Shown one piece after another: positions 1-12,689 of a DNA stretch of 64,000 bases (positions within the stretch are counted from its first letter, which is position 1; the number at the start of each line of letters is the position of its first letter). The position numbers were made by a program, and so were the translations under genes. The notes under the pieces were generated by a model. That model had not been told where the DNA came from. It saw only the letters and a program-made list of their open reading frames with translations, and did not search any database. This stretch comes from Nemertoderma westbladi (taxonomy: Eukaryota; Xenacoelomorpha; Nemertodermatida; Nemertodermatidae): NCBI GenBank assembly GCA_032718475.1, contig JAUCBJ010007751.1:1-64000 (forward strand), in the 5' to 3' direction.

Positions 1-460
1 GGTGGTGGAAGAAATTTTAAAATAGTAATGGTGATGGATTTAAGTATAATAATCAAATTTGTCGGTATAATGATAATATTATAAATACAATAACCTTACT
101 TCGCCGTAGCTCGCCCCACAACTCATTAATGGCGCCCATATGCTAAGGCTTCACTCGCTTCATGGCTCGCCCCATTTTTTCAATGTTGGAAAGGAATGAA
201 GGGGACGTCGGGTGATGGTGGTAGTGGTAATGATGTTGTGGATGAGGAAGAACTCACTTCACGGCTCGCCCCCATAAGTCTGTGTTTATTTACCTTTTTT
301 AGTTGTTGCGTCATAACCTTACTTCTAAATAAATTGGAGATGAGCTGTTGCAACTGTAATTAAAAGTGTAATATTATGGGTTTGCCCACTTTACCTATTG
401 CGGTTCAAGGTCAAACGCCGACCGGTAGACACGAATTAATTAAATTACTTCCGTCTGTGG
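1..460. other. No gene seen; AT-rich with dispersed motif
   Basis: I see no coding region, RNA gene or clear element here. The stretch carries several copies of a short motif, ctcgcccc, near 110, 165 and 265. The motif or its complement recurs near 18670, 29715 and 34715, so it is probably part of a dispersed repeat family. Confidence 0.5.
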
Positions 461-765
461 ACTGGCCTTATACCTCATATGTCGCATATACACAGTGGTG
501 ACATATGTTACATATGCACAATGGTAACCATAGTAACCATGGCGGGGTCAAGAATGGTAACCATGGTAACCATAGTAAGTGGGTGGGGCAACAATAGTAA
601 TCATAGTAAGTAGGCGGGGCACGCCTGCAAACTGGTCTTATACCGTGTATGTCACATATATACACAGCGGTAACATATGTTACATATGCACAATGGTAAC
701 CATGGTAACCATAGTAAGTGGGTGGGGCAACAATAGTAATCATAGTAAGTAGGCGGGGCAAGAGC
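461..765. repeat. Two-copy direct repeat with internal palindromes
   Basis: Two similar copies, about 461-620 and 631-765, lie head to tail. Both contain the palindromic run ggtaaccatggtaacc or a variant of it, followed by tagtaagtgggtggggc. The open frame across them on the minus strand is tyrosine-rich repeat translation and is not treated as a gene. Confidence 0.7.
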
Positions 766-835
766 CGTTCGGCAAATTCTTTAACATGGTAGACTATGGC
801 AGACGCTGTCTCAATCACGTTGTTTAGCATACTAC

Positions 836-3800
836 TGACAACTCTACTACCTAACGTAAAACCCAACCAAGGACAACTCTACTACCCAACGTAAAACCCA
901 ACCAAGGACAACTCTACTACCCAACGTAAAACCCAACCAAGGACAACTCTACTACCCAACGTAAAACCCAACCAAGGACAACTCTACTACCCAACGTAAA
1001 ACCCAACCAAGGACAACTCTACTACCCAACGTAAAACCCAACCAAGGACAACTCTACTACCCAACGTAAAACCCAACCAAGGAGAACTCTACTACCCAAC
1101 GTAAAACCCAACCAAGGACAACTCTACTACCCAACGTAAAACCCAACCAAGGACAACTCTACTACCCAACGTACAACCCAACCAAGGACAACTCTACTAC
1201 CCAACGTAAAACCCAACCAAGGACAACTCTACTACCCAACGTAAAATCCAACCAAGGATAACTCTACTACCCAACGTAAAACCCAACCAAGGAGAACTCT
1301 ACTACCCAACGTAAAACCCAACCAAGGACAACTCTACTACCCAACGTAAAACCCAACCAAGGACAACTCTACTACCCAACGTACAACCCAACCAAGGACA
1401 ACTCTACTACCCAACGTAAAACCCAACCAAGGACAACTCTACTACCCAACGTAAAACCCAACCAAGGACAACTCTACTACCCAACGTAAAACCCAACCAA
1501 GGAGAACTCTACTACCCAACGTAAAACCCAACCAAGGACAACTCTACTACCCAACGTAAAACCCAACCAAGGACAACTCTACTACCCAACGTAAAACCCA
1601 ACCAAGGACAACTCTACTACCCAACGTAAAACCCAACCAAGGACAACACTACCACCCAACGTAAAACCCAACCAAGGACAACTCTACTACCCAACGTAAA
1701 ACCCAACCAAGGACAACTCTACTACCCAACGTAAAACCCAACCAAGGACAACTCTACTACCCAACGTAAAACCCAACCAAGGACAACTCTACTACCCAAC
1801 GTAAAACCCAACCAAGGACAACTCTACTACCCAACGTAAAACCCAACCAAGGACAACTCTACTACCCAACGTAAAACCCAACCAAGGACAACTCTACTAC
1901 CCAACGTAAAACCCAACCAAGGACAACTCTACTACCCAACGTAAAACCCAACCAAGGACAACTCTACTACCCAACGTAAAACCCAACCAAGGACAACTCT
2001 ACTACCCAACGTAAAACCCAACCAAGGACAACTCTACTACCCAACGTAAAACCCAACCAAGGACAACTCTACTACCCAACGTAAAACCCAACCAAGGACA
2101 ACTCTACTACCCAACGTAAAACCCAACCAAGGACAACTCTACTACCCAACGTAAAACCCAACCAAGGACAACTCTACTACCCAACGTAAAACCCAACCAA
2201 GGACAACTCTACTACCCAATGTAAAACCCAACCAAGGACAACTCTACTACCCAACGTAAAACCCAACCAAGGAGAACTCTACTACCCAACGTAAAACCCA
2301 ACCAAGGACAACTCTACTACCCAACGTAAAACCCAACCAAGGACAACTCTACTACCCAACGTAAAACCCAACCAAGGACAACTCTACTACCCAACGTAAA
2401 ACCCAACCAAGGAGAACTCTACTACCCAACATAAAACCCAACCAAGGACAACTCTACTACCCAACGTAAAACCCAACCAAGGACAACTCTACTACCCAAC
2501 GTAAAACCCAACCAAGGACAACTCTACTACCCAACGTAAAACCCAACCAAGGACAACTCTACTACCCAACGTAAAACCCAACCAAGGACAACTCTACTAC
2601 CCAACGTAAAACCCAACCAAGGAGAACTCTACTACCCAACGTAAAACCCAACCAAGGACAACTCTACTACCCAACGTAAAACCCAACCAAGGACAACTCT
2701 ACTACCCAACGTACAACCCAACCAAGGACAACTCTACTACCCAACGTAAAACCCAACCAAGGACAACTCTACTACCCAACGTAAAACCCAACCAAGGACA
2801 ACTCTACTACCCAACGTAAAACCCAACCAAGGAGAACTCTACTACCCAACGTAAAACCCAACCAAGGACAACTCTACTACCCAACGTAAAACCCAACCAA
2901 GGACAACTCTACTACCCAACATAAAACCCAACCAAGGACAACTCTACTACCCAACGTAAAACCCAACCAAGGACAACACTACCACCCAACGTAAAACCCA
3001 ACCAAGGACAACTCTACTACCCAACGTAAAACCCAACCAAGGACAACTCTACTACCCAACGTAAAACCCAACCAAGGACAACTCTACTACCCAACGTAAA
3101 ACCCAACCAAGGACAACTCTACTACCCAACGTAAAACCCCACCAAGGACAACTCTACTACCCAACGTAAAACCCAACCAAGGACAACTCTACTACCCAAC
3201 GTAAAACCCAACCAAGGACAACTCTACTACCCAACGTAAAACCCAACCAAGGACAACTCTACTACCCAACGTAAAACCCAACCAAGGAGAACTCTACTAC
3301 CCAACGTAAAACCCAACCAAGGACAACTCTACTACCCAACGTAAAACCCAACCAAGGACAACTCTACTACCCAACGTACAACCCAACCAAGGACAACTCT
3401 ACTACCCAACGTAAAACCCAACCAAGGACAACTCTACTACCCAACATAAAACCCAACCAAGGACAACTCTACTACCCAACGTAAAACCCAACCAAGGACA
3501 ACTCTACTACCCAACGTAAAACCCAACCAAGGACAACTCTACTACCCAACGTAAAACCCAACCAAGGACAACTCTACTACCCAACGTAAAACCCAACCAA
3601 GGACAACTCTACTACCCAACGTAAAACCCAACCAAGGACAACTCTACTACCCAACGTAAAACCCAACCAAGGAGAACTCTACTACCCAACGTAAAACCCA
3701 ACCAAGGACAACTCTACTACCCAACGTAAAACCCAACCAAGGACAACTCTACTACCCAACGTACAACCCAACCAAGGACAACTCTACTACCCAACGTAAA

Positions 3801-6800
3801 ACCCAACCAAGGACAACTCTACTACCCAACGTAAAACCCAACCAAGGACAACTCTACTACCCAACGTAAAACCCAACCAAGGACAACTCTACTACCCAAC
3901 GTAAAACCCAACCAAGGACAACTCTACTACCCAACGTAAAACCCAACCAAGGACAACTCTACTACCCAACGTAAAACCCAACCAAGGACAACTCTACTAC
4001 CCAACGTAAAACCCAACCAAGGACAACTCTACTACCCAACGTAAAACCCAACCAAGGACAACTCTACTACCCAACGTAAAACCCAACCAAGGAGAACTCT
4101 ACTACCCAACGTAAAACCCAACCAAGGACAACTCTACTACCCAACGTAAAACCCAACCAAGGACAACTCTACTACCCAACGTAAAACCCAACCAAGGACA
4201 ACTCTACTACCCAACGTAAAACCCAACCAAGGACAACTCTACTACCCAACGTAAAACCCAACCAAGGACAACTCTACTACCCAACGTAAAACCCAACCAA
4301 GGACAACTCTACTACCCAACGTAAAACCCAACCAAGGACAACTCTACTACCCAACGTAAAACCCAACCAAGGACAACTCTACTACCCAACGTAAAACCCA
4401 ACCAAGGACAACTCTACTACCCAACGTAAAACCCAACCAAGGACAACTCTACTACCCAACGTAAAACCCAACCAAGGACAACTCTACTACCCAACGTAAA
4501 ACCCAACCAAGGACAACTCTACTACCCAACGTAAAACCCAACCAAGGACAACTCTACTACCCAACGTAAAACCCAACCAAGGACAACTCTACTACCCAAC
4601 GTAAAACCCAACCAAGGACAACTCTACTACCCAACGTAAAACCCAACCAAGGACAACTCTACTACCCAACGTAAAACCCAACCAAGGACAACTCTACTAC
4701 CCAACGTACAACCCAACCAAGGACAACTCTACTACCCAACGTAAAACCCAACCAAGGACAACTCTACTACCCAACGTAAAACCCAACCAAGGACAACTCT
4801 ACTACCCAACGTAAAACCCAACCAAGGAGAACTCTACTACCCAACGTAAAACCCAACCAAGGACAACTCTACTACCCAACGTAAAACCCAACCAAGGACA
4901 ACTCTACTACCCAACGTAAAACCCAACCAAGGACAACTCTACTACCCAACGTAAAACCCAACCAAGGACAACACTACCACCCAACGTAAAACCCAACCAA
5001 GGACAACTCTACTACCCAACGTAAAACCCAACCAAGGACAACTCTACTACCCAACGTAAAACCCAACCAAGGACAACTCTACTACCCAACGTAAAACCCA
5101 ACCAAGGACAACTCTACTACCCAACGTAAAACCCAACCAAGGACAACTCTACTACCCAACGTAAAACCCAACCAAGGACAACTCTACTACCCAACGTAAA
5201 ACCCAACCAAGGACAACTCTACTACCCAACGTAAAACCCAACCAAGGACAACTCTACTACCCAACGTAAAACCCAACCAAGGACAACTCTACTACCCAAC
5301 GTAAAACCCAACCAAGGACAACTCTACTACCCAACGTAAAACCCAACCAAGGACAACTCTACTACCCAACGTAAAACCCAACCAAGGACAACTCTACTAC
5401 CCAACGTAAAACCCAACCAAGGACAACTCTACTACCCAACGTAAAACCCAACCAAGGACAACTCTACTACCCAACGTAAAACCCAACCAAGGACAACTCT
5501 ACTACCCAACGTAAAACCCAACCAAGGACAACTCTACTACCCAACGTAAAACCCAACCAAGGACAACTCTACTACCCAACGTAAAACCCAACCAAGGACA
5601 ACTCTACTACCCAACGTAAAACCCAACCAAGGACAACTCTACTACCCAACGTAAAACCCAACCAAGGACAACTCTACTACCCAACGTAAAACCCAACCAA
5701 GGACAACTCTACTACCCAACGTAAAACCCAACCAAGGACAACTCTACTACCCAACGTAAAACCCAACCAAGGACAACTCTACTACCCAACGTAAAACCCA
5801 ACCAAGGACAACTCTACTACCCAACGTAAAACCCAACCAAGGACAACTCTACTACCCAACGTAAAACCCAACCAAGGACAACTCTACTACCCAACGTAAA
5901 ACCCAACCAAGGAGAACTCTACTACCCAACGTAAAACCCAACCAAGGACAACTCTACTACCCAACGTAAAACCCAACCAAGGACAACTCTACTACCCAAC
6001 GTAAAACCCAACCAAGGACAACTCTACTACCCAACGTAAAACCCAACCAAGGACAACTCTACTACCCAACGTAAAACCCAACCAAGGACAACTCTACTAC
6101 CCAACGTAAAACCCAACCAAGGACAACTCTACTACCCAACGTAAAACCCAACCAAGGACAACTCTACTACCCAACGTAAAACCCAACCAAGGACAACTCT
6201 ACTACCCAACGTAAAACCCAACCAAGGACAACTCTACTACCCAACGTAAAACCCAACCAAGGACAACTCTACTACCCAACGTAAAACCCAACCAAGGACA
6301 ACTCTACTACCCAACGTAAAACCCAACCAAGGACAACTCTACTACCCAACGTAAAACCCAACCAAGGACAACTCTACTACCCAACGTAAAACCCAACCAA
6401 GGACAACTCTACTACCCAACGTAAAACCCAACCAAGGACAACTCTACTACCCAACGTAAAACCCAACCAAGGACAACTCTACTACCCAACGTAAAACCCA
6501 ACCAAGGACAACTCTACTACCCAACGTAAAACCCAACCAAGGACAACTCTACTACCCAACGTAAAACCCAACCAAGGACAACTCTACTACCCAACGTAAA
6601 ACCCAACCAAGGACAACTCTACTACCCAACGTAAAACCCAACCAAGGACAACTCTACTACCCAACGTAAAACCCAACCAAGGACAACTCTACTACCCAAC
6701 GTAAAACCCAACCAAGGACAACTCTACTACCCAACGTAAAACCCAACCAAGGACAACTCTACTACCCAACGTAAAACCCAACCAAGGACAACTCTACTAC

Positions 6801-9800
6801 CCAACGTAAAACCCAACCAAGGACAACTCTACTACCCAACGTAAAACCCAACCAAGGACAACTCTACTACCCAACGTAAAACCCAACCAAGGACAACTCT
6901 ACTACCCAACGTAAAACCCAACCAAGGACAACTCTACTACCCAACGTAAAACCCAACCAAGGACAACTCTACTACCCAACGTAAAACCCAACCAAGGACA
7001 ACTCTACTACCCAACGTAAAACCCAACCAAGGACAACTCTACTACCCAACGTAAAACCCAACCAAGGACAACTCTACTACCCAACGTAAAACCCAACCAA
7101 GGACAACTCTACTACCCAACGTAAAACCCAACCAAGGACAACTCTACTACCCAACGTAAAACCCAACCAAGGACAACTCTACTACCCAACGTAAAACCCA
7201 ACCAAGGACAACTCTACTACCCAACGTAAAACCCAACCAAGGACAACTCTACTACCCAACGTAAAACCCAACCAAGGACAACTCTACTACCCAACGTAAA
7301 ACCCAACCAAGGACAACTCTACTACCCAACGTAAAACCCAACCAAGGACAACTCTACTACCCAACGTAAAACCCAACCAAGGACAACTCTACTACCCAAC
7401 GTAAAACCCAACCAAGGACAACTCTACTACCCAACGTAAAACCCAACCAAGGACAACTCTACTACCCAACGTAAAACCCAACCAAGGACAACTCTACTAC
7501 CCAACGTAAAACCCAACCAAGGACAACTCTACTACCCAACGTAAAACCCAACCAAGGACAACTCTACTACCCAACGTAAAACCCAACCAAGGACAACTCT
7601 ACTACCCAACGTAAAACCCAACCAAGGACAACTCTACTACCCAACGTAAAACCCAACCAAGGACAACTCTACTACCCAACGTAAAACCCAACCAAGGACA
7701 ACTCTACTACCCAACGTAAAACCCAACCAAGGACAACTCTACTACCCAACGTAAAACCCAACCAAGGACAACTCTACTACCCAACGTAAAACCCAACCAA
7801 GGACAACTCTACTACCCAACGTAAAACCCAACCAAGGACAACTCTACTACCCAACGTAAAACCCAACCAAGGACAACTCTACTACCCAACGTAAAACCCA
7901 ACCAAGGACAACTCTACTACCCAACGTAAAACCCAACCAAGGACAACTCTACTACCCAACGTAAAACCCAACCAAGGACAACTCTACTACCCAACGTAAA
8001 ACCCAACCAAGGACAACTCTACTACCCAACGTAAAACCCAACCAAGGACAACTCTACTACCCAACGTAAAACCCAACCAAGGACAACTCTACTACCCAAC
8101 GTAAAACCCAACCAAGGACAACTCTACTACCCAACGTAAAACCCAACCAAGGACAACTCTACTACCCAACGTAAAACCCAACCAAGGACAACTCTACTAC
8201 CCAACGTAAAACCCAACCAAGGACAACTCTACTACCCAACGTAAAACCCAACCAAGGACAACTCTACTACCCAACGTAAAACCCAACCAAGGACAACTCT
8301 ACTACCCAACGTAAAACCCAACCAAGGACAACTCTACTACCCAACGTAAAACCCAACCAAGGACAACTCTACTACCCAACGTAAAACCCAACCAAGGACA
8401 ACTCTACTACCCAACGTAAAACCCAACCAAGGACAACTCTACTACCCAACGTAAAACCCAACCAAGGACAACTCTACTACCCAACGTAAAACCCAACCAA
8501 GGACAACTCTACTACCCAACGTAAAACCCAACCAAGGACAACTCTACTACCCAACGTAAAACCCAACCAAGGACAACTCTACTACCCAACGTAAAACCCA
8601 ACCAAGGACAACTCTACTACCCAACGTAAAACCCAACCAAGGACAACTCTACTACCCAACGTAAAACCCAACCAAGGACAACTCTACTACCCAACGTAAA
8701 ACCCAACCAAGGACAACTCTACTACCCAACGTAAAACCCAACCAAGGACAACTCTACTACCCAACGTACAACCCAACCAAGGACAACTCTACTACCCAAC
8801 GTAAAACCCAACCAAGGACAACTCTACTACCCAACATAAAACCCAACCAAGGACAACTCTACTACCCAACGTAAAACCCAACCAAGGACAACTCTACTAC
8901 CCAACGTAAAACCCAACCAAGGACAACTCTACTACCCAACGTAAAACCCAACCAAGGACAACTCTACTACCCAACGTAAAACCCAACCAAGGACAACTCT
9001 ACTACCCAACGTAAAACCCAACCAAGGACAACTCTACTACCCAACATAAAACCCAACCAAGGACAACTCTACTACCCAACGTAAAACCCAACCAAGGACA
9101 ACTCTACTACCCAACGTAAAACCCAACCAAGGACAACTCTACTACCCAACGTAAAACCCAACCAAGGACAACTCTACTACCCAACGTAAAACCCAACAAA
9201 GGACAACTCTACTACCCAACGTAAAACCCAACCAAGGACAACTCTACTACCCAACGTAAAACCCAACCAAGGAGAACTCTACTACCCAACGTAAAACCCA
9301 ACCAAGGACAACTCTACTACCCAACGTAAAACCCAACCAAGGACAACTCTACTACCCAACGTAAAACCCAACCAAGGACAACTCTACTACCCAACGTAAA
9401 ACCCAACCAAGGACAACTCTACTACCCAACATAAAACCCAACCAAGGACAACTCTACTACCCAACGTAAAACCCAACCAAGGACAACTCTACTACCCAAC
9501 GTAAAACCCAACCAAGGACAACTCTACTACCCAACGTAAAACCCAACCAAGGACAACTCTACTACCCAACGTAAAACCCAACCAAGGACAACTCTACTAC
9601 CCAACGTAAAACCCAACCAAGGACAACTCTACTACCCAACGTAAAACCCAACCAAGGAGAACTCTACTACCCAACGTAAAACCCAACCAAGGACAACTCT
9701 ACTACCCAACGTAAAACCCAACCAAGGACAACTCTACTACCCAACGTAAAACCCAACCAAGGACAACTCTACTACCCAACGTAAAACCCAACCAAGGACA

Positions 9801-9825
9801 ACTCTACTACCCAACGTAAAACCCA
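836..9825. repeat. 35-bp minisatellite, about 257 copies
   Basis: A head-to-tail array of a 35-bp unit that reads acaactctactaccc, then aacgtaaaacc, then caaccaagg. It occupies about 9 kb. Between about 1.0 and 5.0 kb, single-base variants recur in register: ggagaa for ggacaa at 1081, 1291 and 1501, and gtacaa for gtaaaa at 1171 and 1381, both 210 bp (six units) apart. A rarer variant, acaacactaccaccc, appears near 1643, 2973 and 4968. From roughly 5.1 to 8.7 kb the copies look almost uniform. Stop codons interrupt the frames and no spacers separate the units. The array sits just downstream of the last zinc-finger exon of the minus-strand gene. Confidence 0.97.
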
Positions 9826-10600
9826 TTAATAACACTCGATTGCGTTATTGTGGATCCGTAAGTAACTTTGGCTACCGCCGTTACTTAATGAAACAAAACA
9901 TTTTCTATAATTCAGTTGAAAATATGAGATGCAGTGACTACGATTTTATGTATATTATACATAATATGTCATGGAATCAAAATAATCGCTGAGATGGGAG
10001 ATGCGTCAAGTCCCCCCCCCCCCCCCTTCCCCCAACCCTGTCTCCTGTATTCGGCCAAAGAATTTTTGAAAAAGTCAGGGAAATTTGAAAACGAATGGAG
10101 TGGCAACCATGGTACCATGCCTGGTAATCAGCATTCCGAACCAAAGAACCCCTCGCATATTCATAAAAAAACTCGACATACTTCAATAAGTTATTGACAT
10201 TTTCACTGTATATGTTCCTTTTCCAGTGTCATCACTTTTACTTTGTGAAAATATCTCCGATTGAGATATGTTACATAATAAGCTAAATGTGCTAATTATC
10301 ACCCTCGCAAATATTGTGTTATGTAGTACGTACAGTACAAAAAATTGAAATTAACTAAAATTAAATACATATATAATTAAATAGTAAAACAATAATAGAC
10401 ATCAGAAACAAAACATTTTTAAGATTTAGAAGAGAAAAATAAAGTTATCGATTCACCTCCATAAATTCAAAATGAAAACAGAATCACATTGACCAATCGG
10501 CGACTAATGTTTAATACTGTGGTTGATTATTTTTATGGTAACTTAATGTTTAAAATCCCAAAAAAAAAACAATATTAAGAGTAAGTAGACTAGCTAATAC
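9826..10600. other. No gene seen; poly-C run
   Basis: This AT-rich spacer lies between the 35-bp array and the C2H2 exon. A run of about 15 C lies at 10012-10026. Short open frames on both strands across this run are low-complexity and have no recognisable domain. On the minus strand this would be the 3' untranslated side of the exon at 10613-10853, but I found no convincing AATAAA signal. Confidence 0.4.
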
Positions 10601-10612
10601 TAAAAGTCGATA

Positions 10613-10853
10613 TCAGATAGTTGTATTTGTAGAGAGTTCCCCTGTGTGCATTGCGTGTCTGTGTCTCATATGTCGCATGAAGCTGTCTTTTCTACCGAAT
10701 GACGCATTACAATACAGACATACACAGACCTTGACTCTCGTGTGGGTGTTTAAATGACGTCGCATATCATTGTTGGATTTGAACCGCCATTTGCACCGCG
10801 GCCAACTGCAAGCAAATCGTTTACGTTCAATCCAAACCGATTCCAATTCAAAA
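10613..10853 (-). CDS. Alternative 3' exon: two C2H2 zinc fingers
   Basis: Candidate terminal coding exon of the minus-strand transcription-factor locus. An acceptor (polypyrimidine-like tract then ttgcag) ends at 10854. The exon starts with one base completing a codon (phase 2), as in the five other terminal exons, and runs about 79 residues to a stop. Finger 1 is C-x4-C-x12-H-x3-H (CSWPRC...HLNTH). Finger 2 is C-x2-C-x12-H-x4-H (CLYC...HMRHRH). Two closely spaced fingers and little else is the layout of lola-type isoform-specific exons, where such pairs give DNA-sequence specificity. An initiator ATG is not expected, since the start is a splice junction. This is the last such exon seen in the window. 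The finger identity is strong; joining to the exons at 44.8-47.0 kb is inferred from phase and order. It could instead be an exon of a separate zinc-finger gene. Confidence 0.75.
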
Positions 10854-10929
10854 CTGCAAATATTCAAAGAATAAATTTCACGTGAAAAACAACCACCAAA
10901 ATTGCAACAACGTTAAATAGTAGAAAATC

Positions 10930-11215
10930 TTTAAATTTTATGTGGGGCGTAGTAAGCGAGCTAGCCAAACGGAGCGTACAACTGTTCAGCAGTTGTCTAT
11001 CGGTCAGTTGGTCTGTCTACCGGTCAGTCGGTCTGTCGGCCTGTAGTTCTGTCTGTCGGCAAAAGTTTGAAGGATAATAACTCAGTCCATCTTTCAAGAA
11101 AGAAAACCAATCTTGGCAGACATTTCTGTGTAGAGTCTGATATCGAATTTGCGTCGTGGGGCCACAGCAGTTCTCCAGTCTTCCGCTGGAGGGCTGGAGG
11201 CACCGATTGATATAG
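10930..11215. repeat. Dispersed repeat copy (AATAACTCAGTC family)
   Basis: This shares with 18661-18900 and 20041-20400 a gggcg-type head, a gtctgtc-rich stretch, and then a core resembling taataactcagtc...atctttgatgaaat...aaaccaa..ttgg. The copies are diverged. No coding potential is seen. The family is not identified. Confidence 0.5.
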
Positions 11216-11221
11216 TGGTAC

Positions 11222-12470
11222 CCATAGACAAGCTTGCTTACTTCATTCTGCCTAAAGGTCCCACCAACGTGTTTATGGTTTTGGTTGTTACCCGTATGAC
11301 AAGCTTGCTTACTTCATTCTACCTAAAGGTCCCACGAACGTGTTTATGGTTTTGGTTGTTACCTGTATGACAAGCTTGCTTACTTCATTCTACCTAAAGG
11401 TCCCACGAACGTGTTTATGGTTTTGGTTGTTACCGGTATGACAAGCTTGCTTACTTCATTCTACCTAAAGGTCCCACGAACGTGTTTATGGTTTTGGTTG
11501 TTACCCGTATGACAAGGTTGCTTACTTCATTCTACCTAAAGGTCCCACGAACGTGTTTATGGTTTTGGTTGTTACCGGTATGACAAGGTTGCTTACTTCA
11601 TTCTACCTAAAGGTCCCACGAACGTGTTTATGGTTTTGGTTGTTACCTGTATGACAAGCTTGCTTACTTCATTCTACCTAAAGGTCCCACGAACGTGTTT
11701 ATGGTTTTGGTTGTTATCGGTATGACAAGCTTGCTTACTTCATTCTACCTAAAGGTCCCACGAACGTGTTTATGGTTTTGGTTGTTACCGGTATGACAAG
11801 CTTGCTTACTTCATTCTACCTAAAGGTCCCACGAACGTGTTTATGGTTTTGGTTGTTACCCGTATTACAAGGTTGCTTACTTCATTCTACCTAAAGGTCC
11901 CACGAACGTGTTTATGGTTTTGGTTGTTACCGGTATGACAAGCTTGCTTACTTCATTCTACCTAAAGGTCCCACGAACGTGTTTATGGTTTTGGTTGTTA
12001 CCGGTATGACAAGCTTGCTTACTTCATTCTACCTAAAGGTCCCACGAACGTGTTTATGGTTTTGGTTGTTACCGGTATGACAAGCTTGCTTACTTCATTC
12101 TACCTAAAGGTCCCACGAACGTGTTTATGGTTTTGGTTGTTACCGGTATGACAAGCTTGCTTACTTCATTCTACCTAAAGGTCCCACAAACGTGTTTATG
12201 GTTTTGGTTGTTACCCGTATGACAAGCTTGCTTACTTCATTCTACCTAAAGGTCCCACGAACGTGTTTATGGTTTTGGTTGTTACCGGTATGACAAGCTT
12301 GCTTACTTCATTCTACCTAAAGGTCCCACGAACGTGTTTATGGTTTTGGTTGTTATCGGTATGACAAGCTTGCTTACTTCATTCTACCTAAAGGTCCCAC
12401 GAACGTGTTTATGGTTTTGGTTGTTACCCGTATGACAAGCTCGCTTACTTCATTCTAACTAAAGGTCCCG
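11222..12470. repeat. 71-bp minisatellite, about 18 copies
   Basis: A head-to-tail array of a 71-bp unit containing acaagcttgcttacttcatt, ctacctaaaggtcccacg and a gtttatggttttgg segment. The period was measured between successive acaagctt sites (11228, 11299, and so on to 12434). Variants acaagg for acaagc, and Cgta versus Ggta before the unit start, alternate along the array. The last unit degenerates into unique sequence at about 12475. Reading frames across it are not coding. Confidence 0.95.
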
Positions 12471-12689
12471 GTAGTGGTTGATTTAGTTTATTAAGTTTCT
12501 TTATATGTTTCCCAGGAGTTTTTGCTATATCCGATACACAAAGTAGGGAACGTTGTTACATTGCTAATTTTCTCTTTAAAATGGAATCAACATTTTGCCA
12601 AAAATATCACTAAAATATATCTCTCTCATAAAATGTTTTGCTAGCGGTTGCCGGACTGCCTTGGTACAAATGTATCGTTACTTAAGTAC

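Noticed and set aside
836-9825. CRISPR-like array
   Set aside because: The 35-bp units are strictly tandem with no spacers, and the context is animal DNA.
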